64,000 nt of DNA. Source: RGIG3178 sp963674495 (GTDB lineage Bacteria; Bacillota; Clostridia; Christensenellales; QAND01). Shown piece by piece: positions 25,992-32,482 of this stretch; positions within the stretch are counted from its first letter, which is position 1, and every line of letters begins with the position of its first letter. The notes beneath the pieces were generated by a model that saw only the letters and a program-made list of their open reading frames with translations, did not search any database and was not told where the DNA came from. A program made the translations under genes and the position numbers. The stretch covers positions 1,217,723 through 1,281,722 of the forward strand of contig CAXXLG010000002.1 of assembly GCA_963674495.2 (NCBI GenBank). The letters are read 5' to 3'.

Positions 25992-26753
25992 TCAAACAAC
26001 GACAAGATGGGTGCCTTTTTCTTCGATGGATTGTGCAATATCCGGGTCAATTTGGGTATCCGTGATAAAAACATCAACTTTATCCAGTGATGTGACATTG
26101 AAGCTTCTTCTTTGTGAGGTTTTTGTTTTGTCTGCAAGGAGAATCTTTGATGCCTTCATTTTGAGGATCGCACGGATCATGGCGTATTCCACATCGGTTC
26201 TGCATTGAAGCTCAAAGTTCTCGTTGATCGCCGAAACAGAAAAGAAAATTTTAGAAGGGGATATGCGATTAAAATTTTCGATTGTCAAATTTCCTCCGAC
26301 AATCGCATACCCTGGCGAAACCTCTCCCTCCAGTATGAACAGATGCGATACATTCGGGTTTTCATAAAACAGCGAAGCAATATTTAAAGTAAATACGGTA
26401 ACGTTCTTTGCATGGATTTCCTTATATAAATCAAAACAGGTTGTGCCGGAGAAAAGAAGAATTGAATCATCGTCTTCAATCAACTTCGCTGCGGCTTGCG
26501 CAATGCGAACCTTAGCGTCCTTATTTAAATTTTCACGGATGCTATACTTAGGAAATGCTTTGGAAGAGTCGGTGAGAATAATGCCCCCGTGGATTCTCTC
26601 CGCCATTTTCATCTCGGCTATTTCATCCAAATCGCGTATGATCGTTGATTTTGATACTTGAAATACTCGCATCAGGTTCGGGATGTTTGCATACCCGTGC
26701 TGTTTTAAGTAAGTATAGATGGAAGCAATTCGTTCTTTTCTTTTGATAGACAT
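25992..26753 (-). CDS. DeoR-family transcriptional regulator
   Basis: 253 residues. ATG 26753 is chosen (family start KRKERIASIYTYLKQHG) with GGGAGA upstream; the longer frame to 26900 has no site. The N-terminal helix-turn-helix covers about 5-55 (IPNLMRVFQVSKSTIIRDLDEI). The C-terminal DeoRC sugar-phosphate sensor domain includes DSILLFSGTTCFDLYKEI and GGNLTIENF. DeoR repressors usually respond to phosphorylated sugars, and the adjacent convergent aldolase/dehydrogenase pair is the likely target. Confidence 0.92.
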   Translation of the reverse strand: MSIKRKERIASIYTYLKQHGYANIPNLMRVFQVSKSTIIRDLDEIAEMKMAERIHGGIILTDSSKAFPKYSIRENLNKDAKVRIAQAAAKLIEDDDSILLFSGTTCFDLYKEIHAKNVTVFTLNIASLFYENPNVSHLFILEGEVSPGYAIVGGNLTIENFNRISPSKIFFSVSAINENFELQCRTDVEYAMIRAILKMKASKILLADKTKTSQRRSFNVTSLDKVDVFITDTQIDPDIAQSIEEKGTHLVVV

Positions 26754-27170
26754 TATACTACTCTCCCATGGGCATATTGGCACAACTGGAACCGCGCAGA
26801 CGCATACCAATATTGCTTTAACTTGACTACTTATTATGAGTGTTTTATGTCGATTTTGCAATACCGTAAACAAAGCCCAAAAATAGCACAAGCGTATCAA
26901 GGTTGATAAAAACTGAATCCATTAGGCAATAAAATTGGCGGAAGGACATCACCTAAATAGTTCGTGGATCTACCAAATACACTGCAGTTCACGGCAACTC
27001 GATGATGGTTTTTCTTTGTGTGATCAATGGGGAGAAAGAGTAGAAAAAGACGAAGAATTCATTATGGAAGTGCCGATATAGCGGTGAGCAAAGTAAAAAC
27101 GAAAACAAGGCTTGTGTTTTTATGGACAAATGCAATTTCACATGATATCATATACTACGCTGTTGTACAT
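26754..27170. other. Gene-free spacer between DeoR and tRNA-Val
   Basis: About 415 bp with no convincing gene. Only short frames are present. The stretch just before the tRNA contains the AT-rich motif TGATATCATATACTAC, which may be part of the tRNA promoter. Confidence 0.5.
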
Positions 27171-27246
27171 GGTGCTTTGGCTCAGTTGGTAGAGCACATC
27201 GTTCACATCGATGGGGTCACTGGTTCGAGTCCAGTAAGCACCACCA
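27171..27246 (+). tRNA. tRNA-Val (anticodon CAC)
   Basis: A full cloverleaf can be drawn: acceptor GGTGCTT/AAGCACC, D-arm GCTC-AGTTGGTA-GAGC, anticodon arm CATCG-TTCACAT-CGATG with anticodon CAC, T-arm ACTGG-TTCGAGT-CCAGT, and encoded ACCA at the 3' end. The 3' half lies antisense inside the end of the serine recombinase gene, which marks this as an integration site. Confidence 0.95.
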
Positions 27247-28690
27247 TAGTTTCCATAGAAGAACACTTTTCTCCGGAAAGCACAGAATTTTGGCCATCTT
27301 GTATGTTGTACAGGATGGTCATTCTGTCGTCATAGAGAATAATCTTGCGAATAAATGTGTCTACCAGAGCCTTGCGATATTTCATATCATTTATATTGCC
27401 GCTCTTAAATCGTTCCATGAAGAATTTGACCTGCTGGACGGTAAGTATGGGGTAATGGATTTTTTCATTGGCGATTTGCTTTTCGATTTCTGTACGTTCT
27501 TTTTGCCGTTTGGTTATTTGTTCCGTGATTATCTTGGCTGCTTGCCCGGTTTCTAAAGCTTTAATCAAATTTGTGGTGCCCTTCTTGTTTTCCCGTAGCA
27601 GCTTCTGCAACCGTTTAAGGGTAGGGGTGTTACTCTCATTTTTAGATAAAGCCACAACCTCTTTTGCGATCATATCTATATTTTCATCCGTAAGAAGTGC
27701 TTTTGTTTCATTAACAACAAGATCCTCCAATTTGTCCTTTGGGATAGATTTCTTGCCACATAATTTCTTCTTGTTGTTATTGCAGGCATAGTAACAGTAT
27801 TTCTTTCCGCTCCGCCCATTACCGCTCACGCCGGACATCATGCTTTCGCATTGGCCGCAAAACAGCTTTGTTGTCAAGATATAATCCACTTTCGCCTTGG
27901 AACGTGCCGGTGCCTTTTTATTCTTTTCCATTTTCAATTGCACTTCCTCGAATAATTCATCAGAGATGATGCGTGGGATCCCGTCCTTGATCTCCGTACC
28001 ACGATATGTATAGATGCCCTTATAGCGTTTGTTGGTAAGGATGACACGAAGTCCGGTTTTATGAAAGCTATTGCCTTTTGATGTTATTATATGTATTTCA
28101 TTGAGATAGCGAATTATATCTGCCATCGTTGAACCCTGAGCATATTTTCTGAATATTTGTTCCACGATTGGTGCGGTATTGGGGTCAATATGGAATCGCT
28201 TCTCATTGTCCACATAGTAGCCAAGGGCAATATTACCGCCTGTTGATAAGCATTTTGAAGCGTTTAAATCCATACCGCGCTTTATTTTCTGCCCAAGCTC
28301 AGCCGAATAGTATTCTGCCATACCTTCAAGTACGCTTTCCATCAGTATACCACTAGGATCATCAGATATGTTCTCGCGTGCGGAGAGAACCCGTACGCCG
28401 TTTTTCTTGAGCTTAGCTTTATTGATAGCGCTTGCATATCGGTCACGTGCAAATCGGTCCAACTGATAAACAATAACATATTGAAACTGCCGCTTAGAAC
28501 TATCCTCGATCATTTGTTGAAAATCGGGGCGTTTATCCGTTGTTCCGCTTATGGCACGATCAATATATTCATGTAAAACGGTATAATCATTTCGTTCAGC
28601 AAATTGATGGCATTCTTGTAGCTGCCCTTCGATGGATTGCTCAGTCTGATTGTGAGAACTATAGCGAGCGTAAATCACGGCATTGGTCAT
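27203..28690 (-). CDS. Large serine recombinase (element integrase)
   Basis: A 495-residue site-specific recombinase. The ATG follows GGAGGAAATTTT. The N-terminal resolvase domain has YARYSSHNQTEQSIEGQ with the nucleophile Ser near 11 and YQLDRFARDR near 80. A recombinase domain (about 165-260) and a zinc ribbon (CGQCESMMSG to CGKKS) follow, then a coiled-coil C-terminus. The last 15 or so residues (VVLTGLEPVTPSM) are encoded by the antisense of the tRNA-Val 3' half, so the gene runs through the attachment site. It is the likely integrase of the element that begins here. Confidence 0.95.
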   Translation of the reverse strand: MTNAVIYARYSSHNQTEQSIEGQLQECHQFAERNDYTVLHEYIDRAISGTTDKRPDFQQMIEDSSKRQFQYVIVYQLDRFARDRYASAINKAKLKKNGVRVLSARENISDDPSGILMESVLEGMAEYYSAELGQKIKRGMDLNASKCLSTGGNIALGYYVDNEKRFHIDPNTAPIVEQIFRKYAQGSTMADIIRYLNEIHIITSKGNSFHKTGLRVILTNKRYKGIYTYRGTEIKDGIPRIISDELFEEVQLKMEKNKKAPARSKAKVDYILTTKLFCGQCESMMSGVSGNGRSGKKYCYYACNNNKKKLCGKKSIPKDKLEDLVVNETKALLTDENIDMIAKEVVALSKNESNTPTLKRLQKLLRENKKGTTNLIKALETGQAAKIITEQITKRQKERTEIEKQIANEKIHYPILTVQQVKFFMERFKSGNINDMKYRKALVDTFIRKIILYDDRMTILYNIQDGQNSVLSGEKCSSMETMVVLTGLEPVTPSM

Positions 28691-28743
28691 AAAATTTCCT
28701 CCGTACTATTGACAGTTTGTCTAGATTCGATTATACTATAGAT

Positions 28744-28764
28744 CTACAATAAAATACATTGTAG
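28744..28764. promoter_or_regulatory. Inverted repeat upstream of the serine recombinase
   Basis: A perfect 7-bp dyad CTACAAT - 7 nt - ATTGTAG lies 54 bp before the recombinase start, beside a TATAAT read on the minus strand. This fits an operator, though no repressor gene is obvious nearby. Confidence 0.4.
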
Positions 28765-28886
28765 AACTATCAAACGCCGCGCATTTTGCGCCTAAACAAT
28801 AAGTCTTATCGACTTCAAACATTAAGCATTTTCAGCTTTAAACAGCAAGGCTAATAGCCAAATCCAAGTCTCGAGGTATTTTTGGA

Positions 28887-29045
28887 ATGGTTGAGCGGCA
28901 GGCTGTTTTTCTTTTCGCTTCTTTGATCTATCGGGATATATCCCGCTATGTTTCTGCGCACCAAGAAGAATATAACGAATGGATAGCATCGCAAGATCAC
29001 CAACCTCAAACGCCTCCAGAAAAAGGAGGTGATATGGACAAATAG
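28887..29045 (+). CDS. Small helical element-borne protein
   Basis: A 52-residue frame with ATG 28887 after GAGGT. It reads as one amphipathic helix, RDISRYVSAHQEEYNEWIA, then a polar tail QPQTPPEKGGDMDK. Short proteins with a helix of this kind and a PPEKG-type tail sit ahead of primase genes in Gram-positive integrative elements, but I cannot name a family. The coding-type composition and location between integrase and primase support it. Confidence 0.5.
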   Translation: MVERQAVFLFASLIYRDISRYVSAHQEEYNEWIASQDHQPQTPPEKGGDMDK

Positions 29046-29205
29046 GTGATCTTGTTGTGCATGCCTTTTTGTGTGCCTCATTGGATTTTGTCCGGAGGCC
29101 CTCAAGCAAGGCGAGTTAATTCGGAACCGGATGGCCATAGGAATCCTTTACAAGGATCCCTAAATCCAACTGAAGCCATCTGGCAAATTCAAATCGAAGG
29201 AGATT

Positions 29206-29367
29206 ATGATGAAAGATAATAATATAAAAAAGGGATTAGATAACATTGATGTTGAGGACAAAGGATGCGATGACATTCGGGATGAAGATTCGTTCCTTGA
29301 TGCATACGAAGCTTTTGTAAAGTATCTGGCAAGTGAAAAGGGAACAATTAGAAGGAGCATATTATAA
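29206..29367 (+). CDS. Truncated duplicate of the primase N-terminus
   Basis: A 53-residue frame after GAAGGAG (ATG 29206 or 29209). It mirrors the first part of the next gene: NIDVEDKGCDDIRDED versus NIDVEDYGCDDIGAGN, and AFVKYLASEK versus DYVKYLASEK, then it diverges and stops. Its TAA shares one base with the primase ATG (TAATG), so translation is coupled. It may be a relic of recombination between two related primase genes or a small regulatory N-domain protein. Confidence 0.65.
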   Translation: MMKDNNIKKGLDNIDVEDKGCDDIRDEDSFLDAYEAFVKYLASEKGTIRRSIL

Positions 29368-30800
29368 TGGATAATAATATTATTGAAAAACGTTTAGAGA
29401 ATATTGATGTTGAGGACTACGGATGCGATGATATTGGGGCCGGCAATTTGTTTGTTGCCGTCTACCGGGACTATGTTAAGTATCTGGCAAGTGAAAAGGA
29501 ATATAAACTTTATGAGGAAAAGACAGGCGTGTGGAAAAGCGACACCAAGGAGCAGATAAATGAAATGGCCAAAGAGCTTGTTTCCAAGTATCTGCCAGAA
29601 ATGGTGGAGAATATTGAAGATACAGACACTCGTAACCGCTATTTGAGATGGTTGCGGAATCTTCAATTCAATGCAGGAATGGGTAACTTGCTCAGAGCTG
29701 CAAGGAGCGATCAAAGAATATCTGCGCATATCCGTGACTTTGATAAGAATTCGAGATACCTGAACTTACAGAACGTGGTGTTTGATACAGGAAAGGGAAA
29801 AATGAAACCACACCACCCTAGATACATGCATTCAAAATGCTCGAATATAATATTAGATCCGGATGCAGAAGATGATACATGGGAAGAGTTCCTTCTCGCC
29901 GTCATGAACGATGACGAGGAGATGTATAATTACCTTCTCAGAATTATTGCTTATACCATGTTGGGCCGGCCCAAGCACAATGTTATGTTCCTGCTCTATG
30001 GCCCGAGCACGCGGAACGGGAAATCCACTACCGCAAATGCGCTTTTAGATTTGTTCGGCGACTACGGTATTACCATCCAACCGCAGACGTTGGCAAAGCA
30101 GAGCAACAGGAACAGCAGTGGTCCAAGCTCCGATATCGCAAGGATAAAGGGCAGCAGGTATATAAACGTGGCTGAGCTGCCGAATAACCTGGACTTGGAT
30201 GCAGCGAAAATCAAGAAATACGTCGGGGGTGACCCGATCACCGCCCGGTATCTGCACAAAGAATTTTTTTCTTTTGTCAATCAGGGGGTATTTTTCATGC
30301 ACACCAACCATCTACCCAATGTGGACGATCCCACACTTTTTACCAGCGGGAGGGTGATCATAATCCCGTTTGATGCACGATTTACAGAGGGGAAGGGAAA
30401 TGTCGACTATGGTATGCTGAAGAAGCTCAAAAGGGAAAAAGCAAAATCAGCATTTTTCAATGAACTGCTTACAACGATGGAGGAGAACAAGGATATTAAT
30501 CCGAAGTTAGAGCAGCCTTCTCGTGTGAAGGCGATGACAAAAAAATACGTTCGTGACGCGGACCCATTCCAGTATTTTATCGATACGAACATAAGAGAGG
30601 AATTGGGCGATTGGGTACCAACAGCTAAAATTGCAGAACGGTACAATGCATGGGCCAGTAAAAAGGACTATCATTCTCTCTCGACAAAGGCTGTAACGGA
30701 TGAGTTGAAGAAAAGGGGGTACCATCGGAAACGCAAGAATATTGGCGTAGGGTTTGCCGACATACGCCTTGGAAAATCGAAGAAGAGAAAGGAAGAATAA
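29367..30800 (+). CDS. P4-family/D5-like phage-plasmid primase-helicase
   Basis: A 477-residue replication protein. The ATG follows AGAAGGAGC. The D5_N-type region covers about 60-180. A superfamily 3 helicase follows, with Walker A GPSTRNGKST at about 212-221, the KQSNRNSSGPSSDIARIKG segment, and MHTNHLPNVDD and RVIIIPF motifs. The C-terminal winged-helix part (AERYNAWASKKDYHSLSTKAV) is typical of virulence-associated/P4 proteins. The N-terminal catalytic primase domain seems short or absent, so it may act mainly as replicative helicase of the element. Confidence 0.9.
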   Translation: MDNNIIEKRLENIDVEDYGCDDIGAGNLFVAVYRDYVKYLASEKEYKLYEEKTGVWKSDTKEQINEMAKELVSKYLPEMVENIEDTDTRNRYLRWLRNLQFNAGMGNLLRAARSDQRISAHIRDFDKNSRYLNLQNVVFDTGKGKMKPHHPRYMHSKCSNIILDPDAEDDTWEEFLLAVMNDDEEMYNYLLRIIAYTMLGRPKHNVMFLLYGPSTRNGKSTTANALLDLFGDYGITIQPQTLAKQSNRNSSGPSSDIARIKGSRYINVAELPNNLDLDAAKIKKYVGGDPITARYLHKEFFSFVNQGVFFMHTNHLPNVDDPTLFTSGRVIIIPFDARFTEGKGNVDYGMLKKLKREKAKSAFFNELLTTMEENKDINPKLEQPSRVKAMTKKYVRDADPFQYFIDTNIREELGDWVPTAKIAERYNAWASKKDYHSLSTKAVTDELKKRGYHRKRKNIGVGFADIRLGKSKKRKEE

Positions 30801-30841
30801 ATGTGAAATAATTATTCACAATGTTCACTAAAAGTAGATAG

Positions 30842-30869
30842 AGGAGGGTATTATTAACCCTCCTTTTTT
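30842..30869 (+). terminator. Terminator after the primase
   Basis: Stem AGGAGGGT / ACCCTCCT with a 7-nt loop followed by TTTTT. Confidence 0.9.
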
Positions 30870-31147
30870 AGTTGCAAGCTTTTTCAAGGTCCGTGATTGA
30901 AGTGAAGGATTTCCTGATAATTGAGGAAGGCGGGGGAGGTTATCGGATAGCACCCATGGCGATAAAATATAACGGCAGGCCCTCGGGCCCTCTGGTGGCC
31001 CAGGTAACACTCCCGCTTAGCGGACATGGAAACCATTAAACGATAATACGCAAAGTGTCACGGGCCATCTTAGGGCCTCTGGTACATGCACCCGATAATA
31101 GCAAGGCGGCATAACGCCGCCCAGTGTCAAAGATATAATCCGGAGGT
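30870..31147. other. Gene-free spacer with GC-rich hairpins
   Basis: About 280 bp without a gene. It holds GC-rich palindromes such as GGGCCCTCTGGTGGCCC and GGCGGCATAACGCCGCC; the second lies just past the lipoprotein gene on the minus strand and may help end its transcript. Confidence 0.5.
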
Positions 31148-31567
31148 TTACCGGTTTACCCCTATGGCCATGCAATGGAAGATGTCCTTGTCGTAAGTCA
31201 TGCTCAATTTAAAATCACCGCTCTCAGCGATCCACTGGTACGTATCCCCTAATTGCTTCGTAGGCTGACCGTACAGCGCGATCATCTGGGCTACCATATC
31301 GGTATATTTTTCGTAGCCGACTTTTATTGTTGGCGAATACCGCTTTCCCCCACCTGCTTCATACGTCATGAATTCCACACCCGCCAATGAATCAGGCGGG
31401 GATATTTCTACTGTTGTATATGGCCCCGTGATCGGAGTGGAATAGCCAATAACCAAAGCTCCATTTATATTCATTTTATCGGTTGAGGTTGGTTCTTTGG
31501 ACCCGCAAGCTGATATAAGAAAGACACATAGCACGATGCAGATGGATATTATTAAAACCCGTTTTAT
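31148..31567 (-). CDS. Small lipoprotein with non-standard (ATA) start position
   Basis: The frame reads a normal lipoprotein leader, (M)KRVLIISICIVLCVFLIS-ACGSKEP, if it begins at the ATA of 31565-31567, which is preceded by GGGGA. The first standard codon in frame is GTG 31534, which would leave too short a leader. The mature part is about 115 residues with no family I know. It lies 34 bp after another lipoprotein gene on the same strand. Either the start has mutated from ATG, making it weakly expressed, or ATA is used. Confidence 0.65.
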   Translation of the reverse strand: MKRVLIISICIVLCVFLISACGSKEPTSTDKMNINGALVIGYSTPITGPYTTVEISPPDSLAGVEFMTYEAGGGKRYSPTIKVGYEKYTDMVAQMIALYGQPTKQLGDTYQWIAESGDFKLSMTYDKDIFHCMAIGVNR

Positions 31568-31601
31568 AGTTAATCCCCATTCTATAAATATTTTTGCGTG
31601 A

Positions 31602-32096
31602 TTATTCGAGCCAGGCGAAATTTGGGTCCATGGACTCCATGTCGGTTGCGGCCTGATACGTGCCGCTCGTCAAATCGATGTATCCATATACTTCACCCAT
31701 GCTGTTATCAGTATCAAATTCCCCATAATAAGCCAGTGTAGCGTCACCACAGGGGATCGAAATTCCCGTACCGTCATAGCACATAATGGAAACCCAGTTG
31801 TACTCGGATGAGACGCGTTCAGCGATGAACTCTTCGTACTCGTCAAATGTGATTTCCTGTAATACCGACTTGCTGATTTTAATAAACGCATAGGTGCCTA
31901 TAGTATCGCCCGAGCCGCTCTTTACAGGCTTGGTATCAAGCGTTGCATTCAGTAAGGGATTTGAAGACGCGATGGATTGAGCGGGCGTAGAAGAGGCGTC
32001 AGACGGGGTCGGAGTTATTGACGTTGGCGTTGAGCTGCATCCGGCAACTGCAATAGCGAAGAGTAGAAGGACTATTGCGACGACATGCTTTTTCAT
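31602..32096 (-). CDS. Lipoprotein, unknown function
   Basis: 164 residues. The leader is MKKHVVAIVLLLFAIAVAG with the lipobox AVAGC, so lipid attachment at Cys20 and display on the outer face of the membrane are predicted. A Ser/Thr/Pro-rich linker (20-45) precedes a small folded part with a Cys pair (IMCYDGTGISIPCGDA). No family is recognised. It is the first gene of a two-lipoprotein unit. Confidence 0.8.
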   Translation of the reverse strand: MKKHVVAIVLLLFAIAVAGCSSTPTSITPTPSDASSTPAQSIASSNPLLNATLDTKPVKSGSGDTIGTYAFIKISKSVLQEITFDEYEEFIAERVSSEYNWVSIMCYDGTGISIPCGDATLAYYGEFDTDNSMGEVYGYIDLTSGTYQAATDMESMDPNFAWLE

Positions 32097-32230
32097 TCAT
32101 ATACCCCCAAATAAAGGATTTAAAATAATTATATCATCACGCAAGACAAAAATAAACACAAACGTAATGCAGATGTGTTGCGGCCAAGCCTTTAGCATGA
32201 GAATAAAGGAAACAAAAAGAGGTGCATCAC

Positions 32231-32404
32231 ATGGCAAAGTTCAAAGTCCCATCCATACCCCGTACGACCAGCAAGAGCATACGGTTTCCCAATGATGTAA
32301 TAGAGGAAGTTGAGAAAGCGATAGAAGGGAAGGACTGTACGTTTACAGCCTTTGTCGTTGAGGCTGTGAGAACGGCATTGAAATCACTAGAGGAAGATAA
32401 GTAA
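32231..32404 (+). CDS. Ribbon-helix-helix (Arc/MetJ-type) small protein
   Basis: 57 residues with ATG 32231 after AGAGGTG. SKSIRFPNDVIEEVEKAI fits the DNA-contacting strand and first helix of an RHH fold, and FTAFVVEAVRTALKSL the second helix. Such proteins act as dimeric repressors or antitoxins. The next gene, 78 bp away, is the large metallophosphoesterase-NTPase, so it could regulate that system; this is inference. Confidence 0.8.
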   Translation: MAKFKVPSIPRTTSKSIRFPNDVIEEVEKAIEGKDCTFTAFVVEAVRTALKSLEEDK

Positions 32405-32482
32405 ACATGCACCATTGCTTCCGATATAGAAATAATATATTATGTTATATAATAATACATATATTTTTATTAGGAGGGTATT

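Larger units (their letters stand above)
27203..30870. mobile_element. Probable integrative element at tRNA-Val (minimal extent)
   Basis: The left end is inside the tRNA, where the serine recombinase stops. Downstream are a small helical protein, a duplicated primase start and a P4-type primase/helicase with its own terminator, a common kit for small integrative elements or phage satellites. The right end is not visible. It may be just after the primase or may enclose the whole accessory region up to about 45-49 kb. Confidence 0.55.
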
